A stretch of 64,000 nt of DNA, taken from NCBI GenBank assembly GCA_902769705.1, contig CACXPX010000007.1, positions 62,001-126,000 on the forward strand, in the 5' to 3' direction. A program made the position numbers and the translations under genes. The notes beneath the pieces are model-generated. The model was not told the origin of the DNA, searched no databases, and saw only the letters and a program-made list of their open reading frames with translations. Positions 36,025 to 45,784 of the stretch are shown here, in pieces. This stretch comes from an uncultured Prevotellaceae bacterium (GTDB taxonomy: Bacteria > Bacteroidota > Bacteroidia > Bacteroidales > Bacteroidaceae). Each line of letters opens with the position of its first letter. The stretch's first letter is position 1.

Positions 36025-37113
36025 TTATTTGCCGTTGATGCGTTTGCTGAGCTGTTTGAGCTGTTTCCATTGCCGCATGGCAGCCTCCTCGCCGATGTCA
36101 ATCATTTCGCCGATAGACTGGCGGCTGAACTCGGTGACGGCATAGCCGTCGAGGTCGGGGTTGATGTAGAGGTCGGCGCTGCAGCTGTTCTCGGAGTATT
36201 TCTCCAAGTCGGGCCGCGAGAATACCCAGTCTATGATTCCCCACACGCCGTTGCGGCCGAAGATGGAGCCCCACGGTAGCGAACCCCAGAGGTCGCCGTC
36301 GGCATCGTCGTGGTGGTTGACGGTAAGGTCGATGGCGATGATGATGTCTGCCCCCATACGCCTGACCACGTCTACGGGTAGGTTGTTGAGCATTCCACCG
36401 TCGATGAGGTTGCTGTCGCCCATTTCCACGGGTTTGAACAGCCCGGGGATGGCCATACTGGCTCGCATGGCAAGGGGTAGGTTGCCGCTCGAGAGTTCCA
36501 CCTCTTCAAACGTGTTGGCGTTCACCGCTATGCAGCGGAAGGGGGTGGGAAGCTGGTCGAATGAGGTGAGTGTGGATTGGCCGACGCTGCGTGTCACCAT
36601 GCTATCGAGCAGTGCGACGATGTTGTCGCCGCGGATGGCTCCAAAGCGGAAGGGCTTGCGGGGGTTGGGAGATGGTTGTTGAGCGTTGGGTGAGGGGGCT
36701 TTTTCGCGGAAGATGGGGAAGCCCAGCACGTAGGTGACGCCGTCGCGTCGGGTGATGAACTCGTCCTGCACCTCGCGTTTGCGGTCGGCCAGCAGGGTGA
36801 GCCATTCTTGTGAGCGGAACAGGGAGTCGAGTGTCTCGGAGTTGTAGCCCGAGGCATAGAGGCCGCCCACGATGGCGCCGATACTGGTGCCAGCGATGTA
36901 GTCGATGGGGATGCCTGCGCGTTCGATGACTTTCATCACGCCCACCTCGGCAGCACCTTTGGCCCCTCCACCGCCGAACACCAGTCCCACGCGGGGGCGG
37001 GTGTGGCACCCCTCTTGTCCCCCCTTGGGGGGATTTAGGGTGTTGGTTGTTGTTTGGGCTGAGGCCGAAACAAACAACGTGATGGCGATGAAGAGGGTGA
37101 CGAGGTGTTTCAC
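36025..37113 (-). CDS. Patatin-like phospholipase family protein
   Basis: Serine lipase-fold protein of 362 residues with a signal peptide (MKHLVTLFIAITLFVSASAQ). The oxyanion loop GGGGAKG, nucleophile elbow GTSIG and DGG catalytic Asp motif (LIDGGMLNNLP) are all present. Likely periplasmic or outer-membrane associated, acting on phospholipids. Its start overlaps the lpxA stop by 4 bp, linking it to lipid A synthesis, perhaps in membrane homeostasis (inference). Confidence 0.9.
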   Translation of the reverse strand: MKHLVTLFIAITLFVSASAQTTTNTLNPPKGGQEGCHTRPRVGLVFGGGGAKGAAEVGVMKVIERAGIPIDYIAGTSIGAIVGGLYASGYNSETLDSLFRSQEWLTLLADRKREVQDEFITRRDGVTYVLGFPIFREKAPSPNAQQPSPNPRKPFRFGAIRGDNIVALLDSMVTRSVGQSTLTSFDQLPTPFRCIAVNANTFEEVELSSGNLPLAMRASMAIPGLFKPVEMGDSNLIDGGMLNNLPVDVVRRMGADIIIAIDLTVNHHDDADGDLWGSLPWGSIFGRNGVWGIIDWVFSRPDLEKYSENSCSADLYINPDLDGYAVTEFSRQSIGEMIDIGEEAAMRQWKQLKQLSKRINGK

Positions 37114-37892
37114 TTTTTGCCGATGATGCCTTGACGGGTGTCGTTGATAAAGTTCACGATGTTGCGAATCTCGGGGCTGTCAGGGACCTGGTCGTTGATT
37201 TGCAGCACAGCGTCGAACACGCTGTTTTGTCCGTTGAACACCAGCCGGTAAGCGTTGGTGATGTGCTTCTGCACTTTCTCGTCGATGCCGTAGGCAGTCA
37301 TCATGGTGGTGTTGGGACCGTGATATTCCACAGGCTTGCCTCCAGCTACGATGTAGGGCGGCACGTCTTTGGAGAAGGTACAGCCGGCCTGAATCATGGA
37401 GCCTTCGCCCACGCGGGTGTTGGCGTTGGCGATGACCGATGACGAGAAGATGACACCATTGCCGACGACGCAGTCGCCTGCAATCTTGGTTCCGTAGCCG
37501 AGCACGCAGTTGTCGCCGATGACGGTGTCATGGCTCACGTGGGAGCCTTCCATCAGGAAGTTGCCGTTGCCGATGACAGTCTGTCCGCCGGTGTGTGTGG
37601 CTCGGTTGATGACCACGTTCTCGCGAATCACGTTGTTGTCGCCGATGACGCAGAGCGACTTCTCACCACGGAACTGGAAGTCTTGCGGCAGTGCTGCGAT
37701 GACGGCACCTTGGTGCACCTTGTTGCCGGCTCCCATCCGTGTTCCGTTGAGGATGCTCACGAAGGGGAAGATGATGCAGTTGTCGCCGATGACCACGTCG
37801 TCTTCAATGTAGACGAATGGGAATATCTTGCAATTGTTGCCGATTTGCGCCTTGGGGCTTACTTCGGCTTTTGGACTAATTTCGCTTGCCAT
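37110..37892 (-). CDS. lpxA: Acyl-[ACP]-UDP-N-acetylglucosamine O-acyltransferase
   Basis: First step of lipid A synthesis; 260 residues built of left-handed beta-helix hexapeptide repeats (IGNNCKIFPFVYIEDDVVIGDNC and on), catalytic His in SHVSHDTVIGDN, and the helical C-terminal domain. It stands apart from the usual lpxD-lpxC/fabZ neighbours and instead is coupled to the patatin gene. Confidence 0.95.
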   Translation of the reverse strand: MASEISPKAEVSPKAQIGNNCKIFPFVYIEDDVVIGDNCIIFPFVSILNGTRMGAGNKVHQGAVIAALPQDFQFRGEKSLCVIGDNNVIRENVVINRATHTGGQTVIGNGNFLMEGSHVSHDTVIGDNCVLGYGTKIAGDCVVGNGVIFSSSVIANANTRVGEGSMIQAGCTFSKDVPPYIVAGGKPVEYHGPNTTMMTAYGIDEKVQKHITNAYRLVFNGQNSVFDAVLQINDQVPDSPEIRNIVNFINDTRQGIIGKK

Positions 37893-37979
37893 ATTTCTAT
37901 AATTTGAAATTAAAGGATTGGAAAATAGATGTTTTAAGCCTTACAGACTTCAGTCCTTCAATTTTCCAACTTTTCAATT

Positions 37980-39371
37980 CTACTTCGCTCCTCCTCCCAG
38001 CGCTTGATAGAGGTTCACCACGGCCTGCATCTTGTGGAAGTCGTCGGTGACCTTGGAGATCTGGGCGTTGAGCAGGCTGCTTTGAGCCTGGATAACCTCG
38101 AGATAGGTGGTGTTCGACGAGCTGGCCATCAAGGCCTTGGTGTCTTCCACGTTCTTGGTGAGAATTTCCACTTGCTGGGCCTCGATGGCACTCTTCTCAG
38201 CACTGGCGTTGTAGAGCACCAGGGCGTTGCTCACTTCGCTTCCGGCTTGCAGCACGGTGTTCTGCCAAGTGTTGAAGGCCTGGTCGTATTGCATCTCGGC
38301 CACTTTCAAACCGGCAACGATTTGTCCATGCTGGAAGATGGGCTGCACAAGGCTTCCCACAGCTGAAAGCAGTATCTTACCCGGGTTCACCAGTCCGTTG
38401 TTGTTGGTGAAGGCACCGGTGCCGGTGATGGTGATGTTGGGGTAGAAGCGGCTGCGTGCAGCATTCACGTTGTAGAAGCACTGAGCCAGCTGCATCTCGG
38501 CAGCGTGCACGTCGGCACGGTTCTGCAGCAATTGGATGCCTACGCCCGTGCTGTATTGCTCTGGCAGCGACTGCTGGTCGAACTTTCCGCGGGCAATGGT
38601 CTGGGCGGGCTGGCCCATGAGCAGCGAGAGCGAGTTCTCCACTTCACGAATCTGGCGCTGCATGTCCACCATCTGGGCTTGTACGGATAGGTAGCCCGAC
38701 TCGGCACTCTGCACAGCCGTCGAGCGATAGCCGATGCGCGTCTGCTGCATCACTTTCATCTTCTCCCACGTGTCTTTCGTGAGTGTAGACATGTCGTTGA
38801 GGATTTCCAATTGGCGGTCGAGCAGTAGCAGCGTGTAGTAAAGGTTGGCCACGTTCGAAACGATGTTGGTCTGCACAACGGTCTGGTAGTCTTTCGTGCC
38901 CAGCAGTTGCATCTGTGCGCTGCGCTTAGCGTTCAGCAATGAACCAAACAGGTCGACATTCCACGAAGCTGAGATGGGCAGAGAGTAGGCCTTGGTAGCC
39001 TTGCCGAAATCGAACGACGAGAGCGTTCCCTGCGGTGTGAACGACACACCAGGCAGGAAGGCGAGCTTAGCCACTTTCAGCTGTTCCTCCACCATCTTCA
39101 CATTCAAGGCGGCATTCAGCATGTTCACGTTGTTGTTGAGGGCGGTCTGGATGTGCTGTTGCAACAGTGGGTCGGTGAACAGCGAACGCCACGGCAGGTT
39201 GCCGAAGCTGGTGGTGTCGGTGGTGGCGAGTGTGTCGGTTATCGACACAGGGTCACGCACCAGTCCTTTCGTGTTCACATCGGGACGCTCATATTGCCCG
39301 TAAAGGCTCTTGCAGCCAGTGAACACCACTGCTGCAAGGCCCATTGTCATAAGGATGCTTATCTTCTTCAT
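37980..39371 (-). CDS. TolC-like outer-membrane efflux lipoprotein
   Basis: 463 residues, NodT/OprM type, with lipobox ending at Cys20 (VVFTGC). Two outer membrane efflux protein repeats give the trimeric channel (about 60-250 and 265-455). It is the third gene of the efflux operon, 3 bp after the RND gene. Drug or other substrate is not predictable from sequence. Confidence 0.92.
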   Translation of the reverse strand: MKKISILMTMGLAAVVFTGCKSLYGQYERPDVNTKGLVRDPVSITDTLATTDTTSFGNLPWRSLFTDPLLQQHIQTALNNNVNMLNAALNVKMVEEQLKVAKLAFLPGVSFTPQGTLSSFDFGKATKAYSLPISASWNVDLFGSLLNAKRSAQMQLLGTKDYQTVVQTNIVSNVANLYYTLLLLDRQLEILNDMSTLTKDTWEKMKVMQQTRIGYRSTAVQSAESGYLSVQAQMVDMQRQIREVENSLSLLMGQPAQTIARGKFDQQSLPEQYSTGVGIQLLQNRADVHAAEMQLAQCFYNVNAARSRFYPNITITGTGAFTNNNGLVNPGKILLSAVGSLVQPIFQHGQIVAGLKVAEMQYDQAFNTWQNTVLQAGSEVSNALVLYNASAEKSAIEAQQVEILTKNVEDTKALMASSSNTTYLEVIQAQSSLLNAQISKVTDDFHKMQAVVNLYQALGGGAK

Positions 39372-39374
39372 ACT

Positions 39375-42300
39375 TTATTCCTCCACTTTATATTCTTCAG
39401 GAACCACGCCATGGGCATATTGTGCCAGCTCGGCGGCTGCTTCCTCGTCGGTTTCATCTTCAAACTTCATCGGGCGGAACTTCTCCTGCAGACTCTGGAA
39501 GACCACGAACAGCGTGGGCACAACGAAAATCTGGCAGAGCGTTCCAATGAGCATTCCGCCCACGGCGGCGGCACCCAGCGTCTGGTTTCCGTTCTTGCCT
39601 ACGCCAGAGGCGAACATCATAGGCAGCAGACCGATAATCATGGCGAGCGACGTCATAAGGATAGGACGCAGACGGGCAGCAGCTCCCAACACTGCCGACC
39701 ACGAGATGGCCATACCCAACTCGCGTCGTTCGAGTGCGAACTGCACAATCAGGATGGCATTCTTCGCCAGCAGTCCGATAAGCATGATGAGCGAAATCTG
39801 CATGTAGATGTCGTTGGCATGGCCGAAAAGACTCGTAAAGAGGAAACAGCCAGCAAGTCCGAACGGCACGGAGAGTACTACGGCCAAAGGCAAGATGTAG
39901 CTCTCGTACTGCGCTGACAAGATGAGGTAGATGAACACGAAGCATAGGAGGAAGATGATTCCCGTGGTGTTCGAAGACTTGGCTTCCTCACGCGTCAGAC
40001 CTGAGTAGTCGTAGGTGTAGCCTGCAGGCAGCACGTCGCGACCAATCTCCTCAACGGCCTTGATGGCCTCACCGGTTGAGTAGCCGTTGGCCACCGTCGC
40101 CGTAACGTTGATGGAGGTGAACAGGTTGAAGCGGCTGATGTTCGTAGGTCCATAGACACGCTCCAGACGGCAATACTCTTGGATAGGAGCCATGCCCGCA
40201 GGCGTGCGTACATATATACTATTCAACGACTCAGGAGTCATACGCGTCTCCGGCGAACCTTGCACCATCACACGGTAGAGCTTACCGTAGGCGTTGAAGT
40301 TTGAGGCATACAGTCCGCCATAGTAACCCTGAAGCGTGCTGAGAATAGTAGAGGGGGATATTCCACTCTGCTTACACTTTGCCACATCCACATGAATCAT
40401 GTATTGCGGATAGTTCGGGTTATAGGAGGTCTGTGCCATCTGAATCTCAGGACGCTTGTTCAGTTCGGCAATGAATTCCTTCGTGATTTCGAAGAAACGT
40501 GTCAGGTCGCCGCCCGTGCGGTCCTGCATCACCAACGAAACACCGCTGTTGGCTGAGAATCCAGGAATCATAGGCGGTTGGAAAGCCAAAATGGAGGCGT
40601 CCTTGATGTGGGCGGTCTTGATGAAAATCTGTGCCAAAACACCTTGGGCGTCGAGCGGGTTCAGGAAGAAACGGTAAACTCCGTCACCTTGCCACAAGCC
40701 CGAGAGTTTCCACCAGAATCCTTTCTGTCGCTCTGAGAACGGCTTCAGCTTCAAGATGAACGTGGCCTGGTCAGAACCGGCACCGGCAATAAAGTTGTAA
40801 CCCTGTATCTGCTCACGGCTCTGGATGGCGGGGTCGGCAGCGAGAATGCTGTCCACCTCGTCGATGATTTGGCGTGTACGCGCCACAGAGGTGGCAGGCG
40901 GCATTGAGATGGTGCAGAAGAGCGTTCCCGTATCCTCGGAAGGCACGAGTCCAGTCTTAGTGGTGAAGAATGTCGTAGCCAACACAGCTATACCAATCAA
41001 TACGGCAATACCAATGGCAAGAGGCTTGCGCACAAACTTCTCCACTGAGTTCTTGTACTTACTCAGCATCTTGTTATAAGCCGTGTTGAACGAAGTGTGG
41101 AAGCGGTCGATGCGCGACATCTTCACCTCGTTGCCATTTTCGTCATGCGGCTTCAGGAAGATGGCACAAAGCGCTGGCGACAGCGTCAAGGCGTTCAAAG
41201 CCGAAATGAAGATGCTGACTGCCATCGTCACACCGAATTCGCGATAGAAGGTTCCTGATGTTCCGCCGATGAACGACACAGGGATAAACACTGAGGCCAT
41301 CACAAGCGTAATCGATATGATGGCGCCTGAAATCTCGTTCATGGCGTCGATAGATGCCGTCAGCGTCGACTTGTAGCCTTGATCCAACTTAGCATGCACG
41401 GCCTCGACCACCACGATGGCGTCGTCCACCACAATGGCAATGGCCAACAGCAGGGCAGATAGCGTCAACAGGTTGATGGAGAAACCGAACACTGAAAGGA
41501 AGAAGAAGGTACCAATCAGCGACACCGGTACGGCAATCAACGGAATCAATGTGGAACGCCAGTCTTGCAAGAAGATGTAGATGACGATGAACACCAGGAT
41601 GAGGGTGAACACCAACGTGAATATCACTTCTTCGATAGATGCATAGAGGAACTCGGTCACATCGTAGTTAATCTTGTAGGTCATTCCCGGAGGGAACAGT
41701 TTGGCCTGCTCTTCAAGTTCGGCCTTCACCTGCTTGGCAATCTCGTTGGCGTTAGAACCTGCAATCTGTTGCACCATACCCATCACTGAGGGCATGTTGT
41801 TGTTCTTCATCGCAACGCTGTACTGCAGTCCGCCCAACTCAATCTTGGCAACGTCCTTCAACTTCAGCGTTGTTCCGTCGGGTTTACTTTGGATGATGAT
41901 GTCGCCGAATTCCTCCGGAGTCTTCAGACGGCCGGTGTAGCGCATTGCGTATTCGTAGGCTACGTCAGACTCTTCACCAAACTTACCAGGAGCGGCTTCG
42001 ATGTTCTGCTCAGCCAAAACGCCGCTAATGTCCGATGGCATCAAGCCGTATTGCTTCATCACGTCGGGCTTCAGCCAGATACGCATAGAGTAGGTCTTCA
42101 CACCAGGGCTCTGCACGTCGCCCACACCCTGGATACGCTTGATGGCCGGGATAATATTAATATTGCTGTAGTTGGTGAGGAACTGGTCGTCGTAGCGTCC
42201 GTCGGAGGTCAGAGTGAACATCATCACCTGCGACGTCTGGCGCTTCATGACCGTGACACCGATACGTGTCACCTCGGCAGGCAAGAGTGCTAAAGCCTGC

Positions 42301-42635
42301 TGTACACGGTTCTGCACGTTCACTGCACACATATCGGCGTTCATACCCTGACGGAACAACACGGAGATGCTTGCCGAACCAGAGGAAGCCGACGAACTCA
42401 GATAGTCCATACCTTCCACACCGTTGATACTCTCTTCCAACGGCACAATCACGGAGTTTTTCACCGTCTCCGCATCGGCACCAGGATAACTGGTGAACAC
42501 CGCAACCGTAGGCGGTGCAATATCCGGATACTGTTCGATAGGCAATGCGAACAGGCCGATGATACCCAACAGCACTATGACGATGGAAATCACCGTCGAC
42601 AGCACCGGGCGTTTGATAAATGTTGTAAATGTCAT
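39375..42635 (-). CDS. RND efflux transporter, HAE1/AcrB family
   Basis: Inner-membrane proton-driven pump of 1086 residues. Signatures: FIKRPVLSTVISIVIVLLG at the N-terminus, the TM4 region with paired Asp (IAIVVDDAIVVVEAV), a large periplasmic loop pair and FASGVGKNGNQTLGAAAVGGM near the C-terminus. It works with the MFP upstream and the OMF downstream. The full three-gene pump is present with no adjacent regulator gene. Confidence 0.95.
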   Translation of the reverse strand: MTFTTFIKRPVLSTVISIVIVLLGIIGLFALPIEQYPDIAPPTVAVFTSYPGADAETVKNSVIVPLEESINGVEGMDYLSSSASSGSASISVLFRQGMNADMCAVNVQNRVQQALALLPAEVTRIGVTVMKRQTSQVMMFTLTSDGRYDDQFLTNYSNINIIPAIKRIQGVGDVQSPGVKTYSMRIWLKPDVMKQYGLMPSDISGVLAEQNIEAAPGKFGEESDVAYEYAMRYTGRLKTPEEFGDIIIQSKPDGTTLKLKDVAKIELGGLQYSVAMKNNNMPSVMGMVQQIAGSNANEIAKQVKAELEEQAKLFPPGMTYKINYDVTEFLYASIEEVIFTLVFTLILVFIVIYIFLQDWRSTLIPLIAVPVSLIGTFFFLSVFGFSINLLTLSALLLAIAIVVDDAIVVVEAVHAKLDQGYKSTLTASIDAMNEISGAIISITLVMASVFIPVSFIGGTSGTFYREFGVTMAVSIFISALNALTLSPALCAIFLKPHDENGNEVKMSRIDRFHTSFNTAYNKMLSKYKNSVEKFVRKPLAIGIAVLIGIAVLATTFFTTKTGLVPSEDTGTLFCTISMPPATSVARTRQIIDEVDSILAADPAIQSREQIQGYNFIAGAGSDQATFILKLKPFSERQKGFWWKLSGLWQGDGVYRFFLNPLDAQGVLAQIFIKTAHIKDASILAFQPPMIPGFSANSGVSLVMQDRTGGDLTRFFEITKEFIAELNKRPEIQMAQTSYNPNYPQYMIHVDVAKCKQSGISPSTILSTLQGYYGGLYASNFNAYGKLYRVMVQGSPETRMTPESLNSIYVRTPAGMAPIQEYCRLERVYGPTNISRFNLFTSINVTATVANGYSTGEAIKAVEEIGRDVLPAGYTYDYSGLTREEAKSSNTTGIIFLLCFVFIYLILSAQYESYILPLAVVLSVPFGLAGCFLFTSLFGHANDIYMQISLIMLIGLLAKNAILIVQFALERRELGMAISWSAVLGAAARLRPILMTSLAMIIGLLPMMFASGVGKNGNQTLGAAAVGGMLIGTLCQIFVVPTLFVVFQSLQEKFRPMKFEDETDEEAAAELAQYAHGVVPEEYKVEE

Positions 42636-42663
42636 ATTGATTTACTTTTGACAATTCAATTAT

Positions 42664-43956
42664 TTACTTTCTTTTCGCTCTCCATGAACCGAACCACATT
42701 CCTATCATGAATATCAAAACAATGGCAACTATTCCAACTACGATAGCAATGACAAGGGTCTTTATGCTGTCAGCAGCATTCATAGCCCCAAGCACATCTC
42801 CCGCTGACATAGCTTTAGCCTGTTCATCAATCTTCTGCTGGTAACGCTCGGGGGTGATGGGCACAATCTCCATGCCATCCGACAGTTTGGTGATGCCGTT
42901 GGTGATGTAGCGGTCACCCACCTGCAGACCTTCAGTCACAACGAAGTTCTTTCCGTCGTTCTGAGGAGCCACTTTGATTTCGGTGAACTTTGCCTTGTTG
43001 TCCTTAGTCGCCGTGTAGATGAACTTCTTGTCTTGCACTTCGTTGACACAACTTTGCGGAATTACGACAACGTTATTGTTGTCGTGTGGTACTACCACAG
43101 AACCGCTTCCACCGCTTTTGAGCAGACGCTCAGGGTTGGGGAACACAGCAATCATCTGCACCGTACCAGTAGCGGGGTCAAGCACTCCGCTCATCTTCGT
43201 CACTTTTCCGGGGTGGTTATAGATGGTTCCGTCGGCCAACTGCAACTTCACCGTAGGCATCGAAGCCACAGCAGCTTGTGCAGACCCGCTGTTTTTCGTC
43301 ATATTAAGTAAGTCTTTCTCTGTCATCGAGAAATAAACCTCCATCGACGAGTTGTTGGAGACGGTAGTCAGAGCCTGTCCGGAAGCGCTCACGAGTGCGC
43401 CCACCCTGAAAGGCAGCGAGCCCACCACACCAGCAGCAGGGCTCTTCACATAGCAGAACGACAGGGCCTCTTTGGCCGATGCCAGTGCTGCTTGTGCCTG
43501 AGAGACGGCAGCTTGTGCGGTGTTGAATGAATTCTGAGCTGTCTGCAGTTCATATTCACCTATAACGTTTTGTTCGAACAGCTTTTTGTTGTTCTCATAA
43601 GTGAGCTTTGCCGTGTTCATCTGTGTTTGAGCCGTGTTGACAGCGGCTTGTGCTTGTCTCACTGCCTGCTGCTGTTGCTGGTTGTCGATGACAAAGAGCA
43701 ACTGACCTGCGCCCACCGACTGACCTTCCTTGACGCAGAGCCGCGTGAGGAAGCCCGTAGTCTTAGGGCGGATTTCCACGTCCTGCACACCCTTGATGGT
43801 GGCGGGATAGGTGGTCTGTGAGGCGGCATTCGACGTGCCCACAGTGGATACAGGGTATTCATTGTCGCCGAAACTGGGTGCTCCACCCCTGTTTCCGCCA
43901 CATGAAACCATGAGAGCAGCAACGGCTGCTACAAACAAATAACTTTTAATCTTCAT
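42664..43956 (-). CDS. RND periplasmic adaptor (membrane fusion protein) with an extra C-terminal membrane helix
   Basis: 430 residues. Lipobox ends at Cys19 (ALMVSC); a barrel-sandwich hybrid with an alpha-hairpin (Gln/Ala-rich, about 75-155) and beta-barrel domains follow. The last 35 residues contain a strong hydrophobic helix (LVIAIVVGIVAIVLIFMIGMW) and end in WRAKRK, so the protein may be anchored at both ends. Most AcrA-type adaptors lack this tail. The promoter region has TAATTTTG (near 44086) and a GGCAAC/GTTGCC dyad (44017-44033). Confidence 0.9.
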   Translation of the reverse strand: MKIKSYLFVAAVAALMVSCGGNRGGAPSFGDNEYPVSTVGTSNAASQTTYPATIKGVQDVEIRPKTTGFLTRLCVKEGQSVGAGQLLFVIDNQQQQQAVRQAQAAVNTAQTQMNTAKLTYENNKKLFEQNVIGEYELQTAQNSFNTAQAAVSQAQAALASAKEALSFCYVKSPAAGVVGSLPFRVGALVSASGQALTTVSNNSSMEVYFSMTEKDLLNMTKNSGSAQAAVASMPTVKLQLADGTIYNHPGKVTKMSGVLDPATGTVQMIAVFPNPERLLKSGGSGSVVVPHDNNNVVVIPQSCVNEVQDKKFIYTATKDNKAKFTEIKVAPQNDGKNFVVTEGLQVGDRYITNGITKLSDGMEIVPITPERYQQKIDEQAKAMSAGDVLGAMNAADSIKTLVIAIVVGIVAIVLIFMIGMWFGSWRAKRK

Positions 43957-44016
43957 ACCTATTTTTGAATAATAACGTTAATATTTTCCTTTGACTGTCA
44001 ATGACTTATAATCCTA

Positions 44017-44033
44017 AGGCAACAAAGTTGCCT
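44017..44033. promoter_or_regulatory. Dyad in the leader of the efflux operon
   Basis: AGGCAAC, 3 nt, GTTGCCT lies between the likely promoter (TAATTTTG near 44086, minus strand) and the adaptor start at 43956. It could be an operator or a small leader hairpin. Confidence 0.35.
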
Positions 44034-44194
44034 GTCTGCACTACATGAAAACTAAGTTATCCTTATCAGTTTTTTGCGACTGCAAAATTACGAATTATTC
44101 AGTGAAGTTGCTGATTGTCGCTGAAACATTTAACAATAATTAGATAGAATTATTGCATATGCCAACACCCAACACCTATCACCCAACACCCACC

Positions 44195-45634
44195 TCATGC
44201 TTGAAGCCCCATTTCTTGGGCTTTCTCCATGAGCAACTGCATGAGTGGTTCGCGCTCGTTGGGCACTTGGTTGTCGAGCACAGCATCCTTCAGTGCCTGC
44301 TTCAGCACGCCCACCTCGCGGCAGGGCGAGAGATGGAACATCTCCATGATTTCGTTTCCGTCGATGACAGGCTGCAGCAGACGCTTGTAGTCGCGCACTT
44401 TGAGGTCGGCCAACTTCTCGCGCACAATGCGAAAATTGTCCAAAAACTTTGCTTTGCGCACTTGGTTTTTGCTGGTGATGTCGGCCTCACAAAGCATCAT
44501 CAGGTCGTCGATGTCGTCGCCAGCGTCGTTCATCAGGCGCCTCACAGCGCTGTCGGTCACCTCTTCATCGGCAATCACGATGGGTCGCATGTGCAAGTCA
44601 ACCATTTTCTGCACATATTTCATCTTCATGTCCATGGGCAGTTTTAGCCGTCTGAACATGTCGGGCACCATCTTTGCACCGATGTAGTTGTGGTTGTGGA
44701 AGGTCCATCCTTGTAGTGGCTCCCATCGCTTCGAGCGCGGCTTTCCAATGTCATGAAGCAGGGCAGACCACCTGAGCCACAACGAGGCGCCGTTCTTGGC
44801 CACATTGTCGAGCACTTCCAGCGTGTGGTAGAAATTGTTCTTGTGGGCTTTCCCGTTGCGAGTCTCTACGACGTCAAGGGCGCACAACTCGGGCATAATG
44901 ATTTGAAGCAATCCGCAACGGTAAAGGTCGACGAATCCGCGGCTGGGCTGTTGTGCCATAAGGATTTTGTTCAGTTCCTCTTGAATGCGCTCGCCACTAA
45001 TGATTTTGATGCGTTCGGCGTTGCGCTCGAGGGCTTCAAATGTCTCATCGTCGATGAAGAAGCGCAGTTGGGTGGCAAACCTCACGCAACGCATCATGCG
45101 CAAAGGGTCGTCGCTAAACGTGATGTCGGGGTCGAGTGGCGTGCGGATGATGCCGTCTTCCAAGTCGTAAAGGCCGTCGAAAGGGTCTACCAACTCACCG
45201 AAACGCTCCTTGTTCAAGCAAACAGCCATAGCGTTGATGGTGAAATCGCGACGGTTCTGGTCGTCTTGCAGGGAGCCGTCTTCCACGATAGGCTTGCGCG
45301 AATCGTGGCTGTAGCTCTCGCGGCGGGCGCCTACGAACTCCACTTCTATCTCCCCATTCTCTCCTTTAATCTTCACTTGCGCCGTTCCGAAGTTGCGGAA
45401 TACCGACAAGTGAGCCTTGCGGCCCAACTGGCGTTTCAACTCTTCGGCTATGCTGATGCCGCTTCCCACCACCACCACGTCGATGTCGTTGCTGGGGCGC
45501 TCAAGGAACAGGTCGCGCACATAGCCGCCCACCACGTAGCACTCCAGCCCCAAGTGGTCGGCAACGCCCGAAATCTGATGGAATATGTCTTTATCTAATA
45601 GTTGCGCCAGTTCGGCGTCGCTGAGATTCCTCAT
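44195..45634 (-). CDS. cca: CCA tRNA nucleotidyltransferase with HD domain
   Basis: 479 residues. Class II nucleotidyltransferase head (YVVGGYVRDLFLERPSNDIDVVV), RNA-binding domain with RRDFTINAMAV and DPLRMMRCVRFA, and a C-terminal HD domain (LLHDIGKP). It adds or repairs CCA ends although tRNA-Lys here encodes its own CCA. Promoter at 45661-45691. Confidence 0.94.
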   Translation of the reverse strand: MRNLSDAELAQLLDKDIFHQISGVADHLGLECYVVGGYVRDLFLERPSNDIDVVVVGSGISIAEELKRQLGRKAHLSVFRNFGTAQVKIKGENGEIEVEFVGARRESYSHDSRKPIVEDGSLQDDQNRRDFTINAMAVCLNKERFGELVDPFDGLYDLEDGIIRTPLDPDITFSDDPLRMMRCVRFATQLRFFIDDETFEALERNAERIKIISGERIQEELNKILMAQQPSRGFVDLYRCGLLQIIMPELCALDVVETRNGKAHKNNFYHTLEVLDNVAKNGASLWLRWSALLHDIGKPRSKRWEPLQGWTFHNHNYIGAKMVPDMFRRLKLPMDMKMKYVQKMVDLHMRPIVIADEEVTDSAVRRLMNDAGDDIDDLMMLCEADITSKNQVRKAKFLDNFRIVREKLADLKVRDYKRLLQPVIDGNEIMEMFHLSPCREVGVLKQALKDAVLDNQVPNEREPLMQLLMEKAQEMGLQA

Positions 45635-45660
45635 CCTTTGTGAACTTTGTTTTGAGTGTG

Positions 45661-45778
45661 CAAAGTTACTAAAAATCGAGGGCAGAACAAAATAATTTAT
45701 TTATTTTTATGCCGAGATGAAGTAACCATTCCCGAACTTGTTCGCCTACCCGTTGCCTTTCGGTGGAGCTAAAGTTAC
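45661..45778 (-). repeat. Two-copy promoter-proximal repeat, copy 2, with the cca promoter
   Basis: Counterpart of 10397-10511. Minus-strand promoter TTTG (45688-45691), 19 bp, TAACTTTG (45661-45668). Further upstream are ACCATTCCCGAAC (45725-45737), the GAAC/GTTC dyad, CGCCTACCCGT and GCCTTTC, ending with AAAGTTAC (45771-45778). Confidence 0.7.
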
Positions 45779-45784
45779 GTTTTT

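Noticed and set aside
35880-36101. 73-codon open frame at the end of the patatin gene
   Set aside because: It runs across the patatin 3' end in another frame and through its terminator; no coding evidence.
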